Below, piece after piece: positions 33,254 to 42,460 of a stretch of 51,374 bases of DNA. Source of the stretch: Jiella soli (GTDB lineage: Bacteria; Pseudomonadota; Alphaproteobacteria; Rhizobiales; Rhizobiaceae); contig NZ_JAJAVB010000001.1 in the NCBI RefSeq assembly GCF_020615385.1, positions 1 through 51,374 on the forward strand, written 5' to 3'. Under the pieces are notes generated by a model. The model did not search any database, was not told the DNA's origin, and worked only from the letters and a program-made list of their open reading frames with translations. How positions within the stretch are numbered: the first letter of the stretch is position 1; every line of letters begins with the position of its first letter. Position numbers and translations under genes: made by a program.

Positions 33254-33291
33254 TCTACCGTGAATCCGTGCCCCAATAATGCACAGGGGCC
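33254..33291 (-). repeat. Right terminal inverted repeat of element 1
   Basis: Read on the minus strand it begins GGCCCCTGTGCATTATTGGG and matches the left end in 34 of 38 positions. The target duplication TGGCA follows at 33292. Confidence 0.92.
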
Positions 33292-33296
33292 TGGCA

Positions 33297-33805
33297 GCGA
33301 CTGCCCAGCGGACACGATCCTTCCACGACGATCAATAACCGCTTCAACCTATGGTGCCGCATCTAGAGCAACATTCTAAAAGCACTGGTGGCGACGGGTT
33401 TCTCGGGCCGGTCGGCATTAATCAACTCTACCTATTTGAAAGGCCCAGCGCTCCGCCCACGGCAGAAATGGGGGCGAAGGCGCAGGCGATCGGACCTTCC
33501 AGAGGCAGGCAAACCACCAAGATCCATGCCATCACCGACTGCGTCGGCCGCCCAGCGATCCTCCGGCGACGCTTGGCACCGTCAGCGACATGGGGGCCGC
33601 GGACAACCTCTGACAGTAACGGGACCGGTGCGCTGGCTCACTGCCGACAAGAGGTATGACTCCAATGCCCTGCGGCGGCGCCTCTCTGTGTGATGGGTTG
33701 CACGCCGGTGATTGCCTGGACGCTCCCACCGAGGGGCCGATCGCCTGCGACAAGCGACGCTACCGCGATCGCTGCGCCTGAAAAACTTCCGACGCATCGC
33801 AGTAC
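33297..33805 (+). pseudogene. IS5-family transposase, middle piece
   Basis: This continues the reading frame of 28115-28176: DPSTTINNRFNLW, an in-frame TAG, NILKALVATGFSG, then after a frameshift GRQTTKIHAITDCVGRPAIL, and after another WLTADKRYDSNALRRRL and CDKRRYRDRC, LKNFRRIAV. Several frame changes and a stop show that the gene was already dead or decayed after insertion. It is cut at 33805 by the second transposon. Confidence 0.85.
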
Positions 33806-33843
33806 GGGGAGCCGACATAGAACGGGCACCAAACCACGTTAAG
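33806..33843 (+). repeat. Left terminal inverted repeat of element 2
   Basis: 38 bases, GGGG start and ACGTTAAG inner end, exact inverse of 37963-38000. A one-base variant (GAGCGGG for GAACGGG) occurs at 47523-47560. Confidence 0.95.
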
Positions 33844-33870
33844 CGGACAAACGATGAACAGTTGCGGTGA

Positions 33871-34428
33871 TCAGAAGGGCGGAAGATCGTCGGGGTACTG
33901 TCCTCCCTCAGCGAGGAAGCGTTCCCACGTTGCGCGGCCGCGCGCGCTGATGGTCATGTGATCCTGGGTGCCGGGAACGCGTTCGATGAGGTCGAGATCG
34001 ACCAACGGACCGATCGAGTTGTTGCCGATGACCTTTTCAGGGTTGGTGCCATCGACGACGAGACGCCAGCCCATCGTGCCGCGGCTGGTCGGGGCGGGTT
34101 CCAGCCACCCGGGCCGCTCCCGGTCGCCCTTTCGACCGTACATATAAAGACAGCAGGACCAGAAGGCATTGCGGGGCCTTGGCGGGATGAGCGCCCAGTC
34201 CAGCGGGCCATTCGCCGGGATCGCGGTGAAAGCGGGACGCGGATCGCCCTGCGCATCGCTGAAGCCCTGTTTGTAGGCCCGCTCCAGGGCACGGGCAATG
34301 GCGCCGCCTGTGTCGACAGCGCGGCCGTACTTCCGCTCCCAGCGATCCTTGGCCACGATGTCGCGTGCCTCCTCGCGGAACCGGGCCTTGCGATACGGAT
34401 CGGACGGAGGACCCTTCGCGCGGCTCAC
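33871..34428 (-). CDS. Passenger protein of element 2, unknown function
   Basis: A 185-residue protein whose GTG start overlaps the resolvase stop (GTGA), so it is translationally coupled. It begins VSRAKGPPSDPYRKARF, has RWERKYGRAVDTGGAIARAL and ends with NNSIGPLVDLDLIERVPGTQ, DHMTISARGRATWERFLAEG and DLPPF. The last 60 residues look like a winged helix. The role is unknown; it might assist recombination or regulate the transposon. The final codons of a second copy are still readable at 47561-47630. Confidence 0.7.
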   Translation of the reverse strand: MSRAKGPPSDPYRKARFREEARDIVAKDRWERKYGRAVDTGGAIARALERAYKQGFSDAQGDPRPAFTAIPANGPLDWALIPPRPRNAFWSCCLYMYGRKGDRERPGWLEPAPTSRGTMGWRLVVDGTNPEKVIGNNSIGPLVDLDLIERVPGTQDHMTISARGRATWERFLAEGGQYPDDLPPF

Positions 34429-35045
34429 GAGGCGCGTTCCGCTACCGGCGGGCGATGGCGCTGCACGATCGCGGCCACGGTGTTCTTGCTCAGGCCCAGT
34501 TCCCGCCCGATCAGCCGGTAGCTGCGTCCCGCCTCCACCAGCGCCAGGACCCTCGGTGCCAGGCGATCGGACTTCGGCCGCTGGCCCGTCTGTCGACCGA
34601 GGACCCGGCCTCGCGCACGGGCGGCAGCCAGACCCGAGCGAACGCGCTCTCGCAACAGGTCGCGCTCGAACTCGGCGATCCCGGCCAGCACAGTCGCCAT
34701 CATGCGGCCCGTGGCGCTGGACAAGTCGAAGGTCATGCCGGTCATCGCCACGACCGAGACGCGGCGCGCTTCGAGCTCGCGCAGCGTCTCCAGGAGATCG
34801 AGCGTCGAGCGGCCCCAGCGCGACAGTTCCGTCACGAGCACCGCGTCGATGCTCCGGCTCTGGGCGAGCGCCATCACCTTGCGGCGCTCGGCTCGGTTCA
34901 CCTTCGCACCCGAGCCTGTCTCCCGGAACACCTCCACGGTCTCGTAGCCGGCGCGGTCGGCGAAAGCACGAAGCTCGCGCTCCTGACGCTCGCAGGACTG
35001 ATCGGCGGTCGACACCCGGCAGTAGATCGCGGCCCGCTGTCCCAA
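34425..35045 (-). CDS. tnpR: Serine resolvase TnpR (element 2)
   Basis: A 206-residue recombinase: IYCRVSTADQSCERQ with nucleophile Ser12, VLVTELSRWGRSTLDLL, GIAEFERDLLRERVRSG and a C-terminal HTH (YRLIGRELGLSKNTVAAIVQ). The start is a TTG at 35045 with GGAGGG five bases ahead; the open frame to 35147 lacks a ribosome site. It diverges from tnpA, and the 95-base gap between them should hold the res site. Confidence 0.9.
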   Translation of the reverse strand: MGQRAAIYCRVSTADQSCERQERELRAFADRAGYETVEVFRETGSGAKVNRAERRKVMALAQSRSIDAVLVTELSRWGRSTLDLLETLRELEARRVSVVAMTGMTFDLSSATGRMMATVLAGIAEFERDLLRERVRSGLAAARARGRVLGRQTGQRPKSDRLAPRVLALVEAGRSYRLIGRELGLSKNTVAAIVQRHRPPVAERAS

Positions 35046-35140
35046 TTGAACCCTCCCGGCGCGAGGCCTCGCAAGGCCCTGTCCCGCCTGACACGGATAG
35101 CATCGCAAACAGACATTACTCCAACTGGGACAGGCCTGCC

Positions 35141-37967
35141 ATGCCACGTCGCCGTGCTCTCACGCAGGGCCAGATCGAAGCCCTGCTAGCGCTGCCCACG
35201 GACGAAGCCGATCTCGTCCGGCACTACACCTTGTCCGCCGCCGACCTGGCCGTGATCGCGCGAAGGCGCAGAGCCCACAACCGCCTCGGCTTCGCCGTTC
35301 AGCTCTGCGTCCTTCGCTATCCGGGACGCCTTCTCCATCCGGGCGAGGTCGTGCCCGAAGAGATCCTGACCTTTCTGGCCGACCAGCTCGACCTGGCTCC
35401 AGAGGCCCTGGCCGACTACGCGGTGCGCTCGCAGACCCGATACGACCAGCTCAATGCCCTCTATGCGTTCTACGGGTTCCGTACCTTTACCCGCCCCGAC
35501 CGCGCCGAGATGGCGCGATGGCTTCTCGCCCCGGCTCTGGGCACCACGAGCGGTGCCGCGCTGGCCGCTCTTCTCCTCGAGGAACTTCGCCGTCGTGCCG
35601 TCGCCGCTCCAGGGCCGACGGTCATCGAACGGCTGGTCGCGGCTGCCCTGTCCCAGGCGGAACGCCATGTCGAACGGCAGATCGATGCCGGTCTCGACGA
35701 TCGCAAGCGCCTTGATCTCGACGCGCTCCTGGAGGTTCCCGCCGGCGCCGTCCTGAGCCCAATGGCCTGGGCTCGCCAGTCTCCCGGGGCCGCGGCGACG
35801 GGCTATTCTCACCGTGACGGCGCTGGATTCCATCACGCGCCTCACGGACGAGGCCATCGGCCTGTTCGACCGCCTCGTGGGCGGCCTGTTCCGCCGCGCT
35901 GAGCGCAGGGCCGAACGGGACCTTCAGGTCAACGCCCGCGCCACGAACGAGAAGATCCGGCTTCTCGCACGGGTCGGAGGCGCGCTGGCCGAGGCGAGGA
36001 ATGCGCATGGTGACGCCTTTGCGGCGCTCGATGCCGTCATCCCCTGGGCAGACTTCCTCACCGCCGTCGCCGAGGCGGACCGCCTGTCGCGTCCGGACGG
36101 ACCCGACTATGTCGCGCTGGCGAGCGCCAGCCACGCGCTCCTGAGACGGATCGGCCCCGCGTTCCTCGACGGGTTCGCGTTCGTGGGGATCGCAAGCTGC
36201 GCCAGCCTCCTGCGCGGCGTCGAGACCATGCGGACCTTCTACCAGGGATCGCGCCGCAGTTTCCCCGCCGATCTCCCGACCGGCTTCGTGCGCAAGAGCT
36301 GGCGCAACGCCGTCCATCACGAGGGAGGGATCAACGGCGCGGCCTTCGAACTCTGCCTGTTCGCCGAGCTGCGCGACAGGCTGCGCGCGGGCGATGTCTG
36401 GGTCGTCGGCAGCCGTCAGTACCGCGCCGTCGAGGATCAGATGATCCCCACGCCCCTGTTCAGGGCGATGAGGCAGGCCGGTCCCTTGCCGCTCGCCGTC
36501 CCGGACGATCCCCGGCACTGGCTCGAGGAGCGTAGGGCGCTTCTCGCCGAGCGGCTGGACGAGATCGAACGACGCGCCGGTCGCGATCTTCTGGCCGATG
36601 TCCGCGTGACCGGCACCGCCTTGCGGATCACGCCGCCGCAGGCGGTCACGCCCGCGGCGGCCGAACGGCTCGCCGAGCGGATCCAGACCTTGATGCCCCG
36701 CGTGCGCATCACGGCCCTGATGACCGAAGTCGCGCGCTGGACGAACCTGTGCGACGACTTCACCCACGCGCGCACGGCACTGCCGGCAGCCGATCCCCGC
36801 GTCGTGCTGACCGCGGTGCTGGCGGACGCCACCAATCTCGGGCTGACGCGCATGGCCGAGGCCTGCGCCCACACCAGCTACCGTCAGCTCGCCTGGACCG
36901 CAGGCTGGCATCTGAGCGAGGAGAACTACGGCCGAGCCCTGGCCAGGATCGTCGCCGCCCAGCATGACCAGCCGCTGTCGGCCGCCTTCGGGTCCGCCGC
37001 CGTGTCGAGTTCGGACGGCCAGCACTTCCCGCTCGGCGGGCGGGGCGAGGTCGCCGGTACGGTCAACCCGCACAAGGGGTCGAACCCCGCCGTCTCGTTC
37101 TACACCTTCGTCTCCGGACGCTACGCGCCCTTCCACACCAAGGTCATCTCGGCGACCGAGGGCGAAGCCGTCCACGTCCTCGACGGCCTTCTGGGGAGCG
37201 AGGTCGAGATTGCCGTCCATCACACCGACGGCGGCGGCGTCTCCGACCATGTGTTCGCGCTCTGCCATCTGCTCGGGTTCCGCTTCGCCCCGCGCATTCC
37301 GAGCCTCTCCCACCGAAAGCTTCATGCCTTCGCCCCGTCCAGCCGGTGGCCGACGCTCGAACCCTTCCTGGGGAACCGGATCGACGAGCCGCTGATCACA
37401 AGGCATTGGGACGACATGCTGCGCGCGGGAACGTCGGTGCGCATGGGCGTCGTGCCCGCCTCGCTCCTCCTGCGAAGGCTCGGTTCCTATCCGCGCCAGA
37501 ACGCGCTGGCCCTGGCCCTTCGCGAGGTGGGACGGATCGAACGCACCCTCTTCACGCTGGACTGGCTGGACGATCCCTCGCTTCGCCGGCAAGCCAGCGC
37601 CGAGCTGAACAAGGGCGAGTCCCGCAATGCCCTCGCCCGCGCCGTCTGCTTCCACCGGCTCGGACGCTTGCGCGACCGGACCGCCGAGAGCCGGCAGCAC
37701 CGGGCCAGCGGCCTCAACCTCGTGGTCGCCGCCATCATCCTCTGGAACACGGTCTACATGAACCGCGTCATCCACCACCTGCGCGGCCGCGGAGAGGACG
37801 TTCCTGCCGAATGGCTGCCGCATCTGGCGCCCCTCGGCTGGCAGCACATCAACCTCACCGGCGACTACATCTGGTCCGACGAGCCGCGGATCGAGGCCGA
37901 TGGATTCCGCGCGCTCAACCGAACCCCAGCAGCGCAGAACCTTAATGTTCCTGATCTGTCCGCTTAA
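35141..37967 (+). pseudogene. tnpA: Tn3-family transposase TnpA, internally deleted (element 2)
   Basis: The N-terminal third reads from MPRRRALTQGQIEALLALPT to AVLSPMAWARQSPGAAA. Near 35793 it jumps frame into RAILTVTALDSITRLTDEAI. Compared with the related tnpA at 48453 about 55 codons are missing at the join, including the VHPERLRQLAQEGARLTAQH region. The catalytic part downstream is complete (SSDGQHFPLGG, HTDGGGVSDHVF, ELNKGESRN, C-terminus HINLTGDYIWSDEPR). A deletion that is not a multiple of three should abolish the full protein. The downstream 717-codon frame could make an N-truncated product from Met at 35814. Confidence 0.92.
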
Positions 37968-38000
37968 CGTGGTTTGGTGCCCGTTCTATGTCGGCTCCCC
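37963..38000 (-). repeat. Right terminal inverted repeat of element 2
   Basis: Exact inverse of 33806-33843, followed by the AGTAC target duplication. Confidence 0.95.
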
Positions 38001-38069
38001 AGTACGCTACGACAGGCTTGCCGCGAACTTCCTCTACGCCGTCACCCTCGCCACCATCATCGCCTTCTG
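38001..38069 (+). pseudogene. IS5-family transposase, C-terminal piece
   Basis: After the AGTAC duplication the frame reads RYDRLAANFLYAVTLATIIA then FCV-stop, the usual C-terminus of IS5 transposases. It completes the gene whose other parts are at 28115 and 33297, so one IS5 gene is spread over almost 10 kb. Confidence 0.85.
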
Positions 38070-38524
38070 TGTTTGACCGAATCTCGACCCAAGTTCGTCC
38101 ACGGGCCAGAACGAGAAGATCATCATTTGTTTCGTCGGCCGAACGATCAAGTTCTCGATGGCGAGGCCGCTGGACGCGGCGCACAGCGGACATTAATGCC
38201 TGCATCCGCTCCCGACATGGTTGTGGATCGATATCTGCCGAGGCATTTCGTCGTATTTTATCTGCATAGAAGATGATCTAAGGCCGATGTCCGCTTCGGC
38301 GGATTGCGTCGACGTCCGCTCCTCCTGGGGCATTGGCGGGAGCGGACGTCGGCTTGCTCTTCAGGCTGGACTAGGTCGCTGCTGAAGTGCAATTTTTATA
38401 GGGTATTGCTCGGCAAACGGGAAGAGATGTCTGCCTACCTGCCAAACTGGTGGAGGCTGAGTAATATTAGGGCATCACAAGAAGTACTTAAAAACTGTGT
38501 TATACGGGTCCTAATTGGTGACCG
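38070..38524. other. Region between IS5 and IS630 remnants
   Basis: No gene is recognised. An inverted pair of GACGTCCGCT/AGCGGACGTC words lies near 38310-38350. The open frames cross element borders and are chance frames. Confidence 0.4.
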
Positions 38525-38940
38525 TTGCAGAACGTTTTCGATCGGGTTCAAGCCGGGCGGATAATGGGGCTTCAGGAGCGTGATGTTGTCAGGAATGACG
38601 AGATCGCGGACAGCGCGGTAGCCGGTGCAGGCAAAAACGAGAACGGCATGCGTGTCAGGCGCGACCTGACCTGCGATTTCGGCAAGATGCAGCGACAGCA
38701 ATCTCCGCGTTGGCGCTGGACAGAACCAGGGCTGGGCTTCGCCCGCTCTGGGCAGACGGCACCGAAGATGTAGGCGACTTGAAGAGCCGATCGCGCGGCC
38801 CGCTTTTCTGCGGGGTATAGATGCGGGTCAAGATACCCGGCTGACCGACACTCGCCTCGTCTTGGAACCAGATCTCCAGCGGCTTGCCCCGCCGCCGGCC
38901 TCGCTGTCTCTCCTCCCGCAGAAACAGGAGAAGTCACGCC
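38525..38940 (-). pseudogene. IS630-family transposase DDE-domain fragment
   Basis: The minus strand shows, in shifting frames, LEIWFQDEASVGQPG, YIFGAVCPERAKPS, LHLAEIAGQVAPDTHAVLVF and VIPDNITLLKPHYPPGLNPI followed by ENV. These are successive parts of the IS630 DDE domain, with the last acidic residue in NPIEN. Several frameshifts make it dead. The N-terminal half is absent here; an IS630 N-terminal piece lies at 44335. Confidence 0.8.
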
Positions 38941-38952
38941 AATCCGGCCGGT

Positions 38953-39267
38953 TCAGCGCGTGAAACCATGTCTCCGAGCTTCAGACAATGAGGGGCATAA
39001 GTCGCCTTGATTGGGTTCGACATTTTCCTTCGTCAGTTCGGCCTGTCGTCCAGGTTGGATGCTCTCTGTCAGTTCCGCCAACTGCTTTTCCAGCCGATCA
39101 AGCCGCTGGCCATGAGTGGCTAGAACCGCGGGGTTCGTCCGCTCGTCGAGGAGCCGGCGCACCTGATGGCGGAAGGCAGGATCCTCGCGTAGCGCTTTGG
39201 CGACATCGCGCATCTCCGCAGAGGCAATACGAGGAACTCGAAGATTGAGCTGGTGCAGCTCGGACAT
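38953..39267 (-). CDS. Small coiled-coil hypothetical protein
   Basis: A 104-residue protein (MSELHQLNLRVPRIASAEMR...) with an early segment like ribbon-helix-helix or peptide-binding small plasmid proteins and then a helix RLLDERTNPAVLATHGQRLD continuing RLEKQLAELTES, a likely coiled coil. The end is basic. No strong ribosome site is seen, and the frame begins at 39279. The function is unknown; it lies just upstream of IS630 debris and may be truncated at its C-terminus. Confidence 0.5.
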   Translation of the reverse strand: MSELHQLNLRVPRIASAEMRDVAKALREDPAFRHQVRRLLDERTNPAVLATHGQRLDRLEKQLAELTESIQPGRQAELTKENVEPNQGDLCPSLSEARRHGFTR

Positions 39268-39303
39268 AGGAGTTAACATACCGTAACGGCAAATTAAGCA
39301 ATT

Positions 39304-39455
39304 CTAGCAAGAAATGAATTGGAATAGCCAGAGGGTCCGCAGACCGTCGCGGATGACTTCGCTCTCGCTGGCATACTCGCCGGAGCTGACTTTGTCCTTC
39401 ACATCTGCGCCAATTCCAGGGGCGGGGTGATGCGGAGAGATTGTGTGGTATGCAT
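39304..39455 (-). pseudogene. ParD/CopG-like antitoxin remnant
   Basis: From the ATG at 39455 the sequence reads MHTTQSLRITPPLELAQM, then a one-base frameshift, then VKDKVSSGEYASESEVIRDG and LRTLW. This is the ribbon-helix-helix core of ParD antitoxins (KVxSGxYxSxSEVIRDGLR). The second half and any ParE toxin gene are missing. It is a relic of a toxin-antitoxin pair. The 39460-39669 interval has no clear gene. Confidence 0.7.
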
Positions 39456-39669
39456 GGCTGTGACTTCCGTCATGGAGCCTTACACCACACGACACATTTA
39501 AATCTATCGGATTTCTGACACTTGGCCTCAAGGGTTAGTTGACGCCGTGCCTCCGCCTTCCACTCCTGCCCGCGCGGCCGGGACGTGACCTGCACCCCGT
39601 GCTGGTGCTCCAGCGCGGTCTCGCGGCTACTGGAAAAGGCCCGGAACATTCGTTCCCTGGCAGCTGAGA

Positions 39670-39882
39670 TCAGGCCAGCTTGATGTTAACCGCCTTCGGC
39701 CCCTTACCGCGATTGTCCGGCTCCGTGTCGAAGGTCACCTTCTGGTTTTCCGTGAGAGTCGAAAGGCCGGAGCGTTCAACGGCCGAGACGTGGACGAAAA
39801 CATCTGCACCTCCGTTATCCGGCTTGATGAAACCAAACCCCTTATCCGCGTTGAAGAACTTCACGGTGCCTGTCTGTGCCAT
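39670..39882 (-). CDS. Cold-shock-domain protein (CspA family)
   Basis: A 70-residue single cold-shock domain: RNP1 KGFGFI at 14-19 and RNP2 VFVHV at 28-32, with GTVKFFN at the front and GPKAVNI near the end. It binds single-stranded RNA and DNA and melts RNA structure, either in the cold or constitutively. Length and residues are complete. It stands alone among mobile-element debris, as plasmid-borne csp genes often do. The region upstream (39883-40142) could be the long leader usual for csp genes. Confidence 0.95.
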   Translation of the reverse strand: MAQTGTVKFFNADKGFGFIKPDNGGADVFVHVSAVERSGLSTLTENQKVTFDTEPDNRGKGPKAVNIKLA

Positions 39883-40394
39883 GCGAATGATCCGCTCTAA
39901 TCCCTAAACACGCTGCCTGATGCGTTCAGCATCACCGTAACCAGCCCGCGCGGCAAGATGGACGCCAGATCTTGCACCAACCTTGGGAGTTCCTGACGGG
40001 CTGAAACAGTCCACGACGGGCGTTCGTCGGAAGATTTGCGCCAAGCGGGGTTTTTTATGGGGAAGCAAAATTGCTTCTGGATTAGGCAATTGTGCGGCCC
40101 CATAATGAGACGACCCGAACGGAGAGACGTGTGATGTCTCACACGTTTCCGCCCGTGGCGTTTTTCATCCCATTCTACGAGATATTATGAGACGGCAGTC
40201 CAAACCCTTCACGGTGGAAGTCAAGCGTCTCCCGTGAAGTATGTCGAAGCCATTGAAATGGCGGTCTGATCGGTTTCAGGAAAGAATTGCTTTCTGCCAG
40301 TTTGGCCCGTCTGTGGGCTGAGAAACTTGCAAATTGCGTTGCGGCGGCTGGCGTGATTCCATGGCTTTCGGGTCCATGAATCGGGAGCGTCGGG
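39883..40394. other. Upstream region of csp and start of an IS1182-like element
   Basis: No full gene. A 16-codon frame at 40188 (MRRQSKPFTVEVKRLP) looks like the first residues of a small plasmid protein cut by the following element. The rest is probably the left end of the IS1182-like element whose transposase start lies at 40395. Confidence 0.4.
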
Positions 40395-40586
40395 ATGCGT
40401 CCGAAGGAGCGGCGGGACAGCGGGCAGACGGACATGTTCCGTGCCCGGCTCGACCAGATCGTCGACACGAACCACGCTCTCGCCAGGCTCGGCCGGGCGA
40501 TCGACTGGCAATTTCTGGAAGAGCGGCTCGGCGCGGTCTACACGGACGCGCCCGGCCATCCGCCGCTGACGACCCGGCTGATGGCA
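40395..40586 (+). pseudogene. IS1182/IS5-type transposase N-terminal fragment
   Basis: MRPKERRDSGQTDMFRARLD, then LGRAIDWQFLEERLGAVYTD and PPLTTRLMA, is the well-known start of an IS1182-like transposase. It breaks off after LMA at 40586, exactly where an IS21 end begins, so the IS21 element inserted into it. Confidence 0.85.
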
Positions 40587-41880
40587 TGCGGATTCCGATT
40601 CAAACCGGCCGGGTATTCCAATTTGAAGTCGGCCGCCATTCCGGGATGAAGCCGGCCAGCATTCCGATCAATAACCGGCCACCCTCCGGCGTCTGAAGCC
40701 CCTGGGTCAGCAACTCGGGCATCACCCTCCTTGTCGAACGAGGAGAGCGTGATGCCGGCAAAGAGAAGGCTGACCATGAGACAATTACGACAGATGCTTC
40801 GGCTTGCCCGGGACGGCGTCAGTGCCCGGGAGATCGCCGAGACGCTCGGCGTGGCGAGGAGCACCATTCAGGACAACCTGAAGCGCGCCGCGGCGGCCGG
40901 TCTGAGCTGGCCGCTGCCGGGCGAGATGACGGACGATGTCATCGAGAACAGGCTCTTTGACCATGCCGGGGTCAAGCAGGGCATGCGGCGTCGTCCCGAA
41001 CCGGACTGGGCGGAGGTCGCCGTGGAGCTGAAGAAGCCCGGCGTCACCCTGCAGATCCTCTGGGACGAGTATCGGGCCGTTCATCCCGGCGGCTACGGCT
41101 ACAGCCGCTTCTGCGAACTGTTCCGCAGCTTCGAGCGTCGGCTTTCGCCGACGATGCGCCAGGAGCACGTGGCCGGCGACAAGGTCTTCGTCGACTACTC
41201 CGGCAAGAAGATCGCCATCGTCGATCCCCGGACCGGCGAGATCCGCGAGGCCGAGCTGTTCATCGCCGTCGTCGGCGCCTCCGGCTTCACCTATGCCGAG
41301 GCGACGTGGACGCAGGCACTTCCCGACTGAATCGGCGCCCATGTGCGCATGTTCCGCTTTCTCGGCGGCGTCCCGCGCCTGATCGTGCCCGACAATCTGA
41401 AGTCCGGCGTCAACCGCGCCTCGTTCTACGATCCGGAGATCAACCGAAGCTACGGCATGATGGCCGCCCATTACGGCGTCGGCGTCCTGCCGGCGCGGCC
41501 CCGCAAGCCGCGCGACAAGGCGAAGGTCGAGAACGGCGTGCGGTTCGCCCAGAGCTGCATCCTGGGCCGACTGCGTAAGCAGACCTTCTTCTCGCTCGCC
41601 GAGGCCAACGCGGCAATCGCCGGCGCGCTCGATCGCATCAACGACCACGTCATGCGCCGGCTCGGTGTCAGCCGTCGGCATCTCTTCGAGACCGTCGAGC
41701 GGCCAGCGCTCGCGGACCTGTCGGGGAACGACTATGAGTTCGCCGAATGGCGCTTCGCCCGCGTCGGCACCGACTACCATGTCGAATTCGACAGCTTCTT
41801 CTACTCGGTGCCGCACGGCCTGATCCGACAGCAGGTCGATGTCCGGGCGACGGCGAAGACGATCGAGATCTTCCACCGGG
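40587..41880. mobile_element. Partial IS21-family element
   Basis: The left end carries the multiple terminal repeats of IS21 elements: ATTCCGATTCAAACCGGCC, ATTCCAATTTGAAGTCGGCC and ATTCCGATCAATAACCGGCC within 40590-40682. An istA gene follows. The element is cut inside istA near 41880; istB and the right end are missing. Confidence 0.82.
40752..41880 (+). pseudogene. istA: IS21 transposase IstA with internal stop, truncated
   Basis: Reads in one frame from MPAKRRLTMRQLRQMLRLAR (HTH REIAETLGVARSTIQ) through the catalytic core (VDYSGKKIAIVD, RFLGGVPRLIVPDNLKSGV, AKVENGVRFAQ), but with TGA at 41328-41330 where the family has Trp (ALPD-stop-IGAHVRMF; TGG to TGA). The C-terminus is replaced after IEIFHRG near 41880 by unrelated sequence. 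GAGGAG ahead of the ATG is intact. Dead by two lesions. The 41880-42067 tail is unidentified. Confidence 0.88.
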
Positions 41881-42067
41881 GCATACTCCTCCGAAAGGTC
41901 GACGCAGATCCCGCCGGGCGGTGCGCAAAACGATCGGCGAACGCTGGAAACGTCATCTACCACGCTGGAAGCGATAGCCCGCGGCGGAAGGTTGATTTCT
42001 TCCGCCCCTACCGCCGTCGGTTTCTTCTGTAGCGATTTTGCGGGCTCGCAACGGGGATGACGCGGAG

Positions 42068-42460
42068 TTATCGGAATTGCTCGACCTGCACTCCGAGATC
42101 CGCAGCCACCTCTGACAAAGCCTTGTCCGCGGTGACCACTGGAACGCCTAATGCCAAGCCGAGAGCCAGACACGCGCGATCGCCGTGGCTGAGGCCGAAG
42201 GGCTTTGTGATCGCAAATGTTTTCGCGGCCATAAAGGCGAGAGCGAGATCGAGGTCGTGAACTGCAAGACCCAGTGAAACGACCAGTTCCTCGATCTCGT
42301 CCGGCGGCATGGCATTCTGGCAAAGTTTCGAGGCCGTCTCCTGAATGGTCAGGGTCGAGACGGCAGCTCCGCCATCAATCCAGCGCTCGACCTTTGTCGC
42401 GCCTCTCTCCCTGAAGGCGTAGGCGAGAATTGCCGAAGTATCGATGACGCACCGGCTCAC
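42068..42460 (-). CDS. vapC: VapC-type PIN-domain toxin
   Basis: A 130-residue PIN-domain RNase with the four acidic residues Asp7 (VIDTSAIL), Glu41 (IQETASKL), Asp94 (LSHGDRACLALGL) and Asp112 (VVTADK). VapC toxins cut initiator tRNA or rRNA when not held by the antitoxin. The start overlaps the antitoxin stop (ATGA). The pair is complete and probably stabilises this region. Confidence 0.92.
   Translation of the reverse strand: MSRCVIDTSAILAYAFRERGATKVERWIDGGAAVSTLTIQETASKLCQNAMPPDEIEELVVSLGLAVHDLDLALAFMAAKTFAITKPFGLSHGDRACLALGLALGVPVVTADKALSEVAADLGVQVEQFR

Larger units (their letters stand above)
28177..33291. mobile_element. Complete Tn3-family transposon (element 1)
   Basis: A 5115-base element with 38-base inverted ends (34 of 38 identical), a 5-base target duplication TGGCA at 28172-28176 and 33292-33296, and three genes: tnpA (minus), a diverging serine resolvase (plus) and a 457-residue passenger (plus). 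Taking it out restores the IS5 transposase frame across the junction (GRW-QRLPSGHDPSTT). All parts look intact, so it may still be mobile. Confidence 0.93.
33806..38000. mobile_element. Tn3-family transposon (element 2) with broken tnpA
   Basis: A 4195-base element with identical 38-base ends starting GGGGAGCCGACATAG and closing ACGTTAAG, the standard Tn3 form. The target duplication is AGTAC (33801-33805 and 38001-38005). Contents: passenger and resolvase (minus strand) and tnpA (plus) with an internal deletion. Removing it rejoins the IS5 transposase end (RRIAV-RYDRLAANFLYAV). It could move only with help in trans. Pieces of related copies lie at 39-463 and 47523-47630. Confidence 0.93.

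Noticed and set aside
35622-37847. 741-codon minus-strand open frame opposite tnpA of element 2
   Set aside because: The plus strand clearly codes for a Tn3 transposase with all catalytic motifs; the antisense frame is a by-product of codon bias.
37942-38205. 87-codon minus-strand frame at the right end of element 2
   Set aside because: It crosses the terminal repeat, target duplication and IS5 end, so it joins unrelated DNA.
41328-41330. Recoding of TGA (selenocysteine or Trp) in istA
   Set aside because: The gene is also truncated, other genes use TGA as stop (for example the coupled ATGA pairs), and no SECIS-like structure or need for it is evident.
40785-42323. 512-codon minus-strand frame across istA and vapC
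   Set aside because: It crosses the IS21 border and runs antisense to istA and out of frame with vapC; no recognisable domain.
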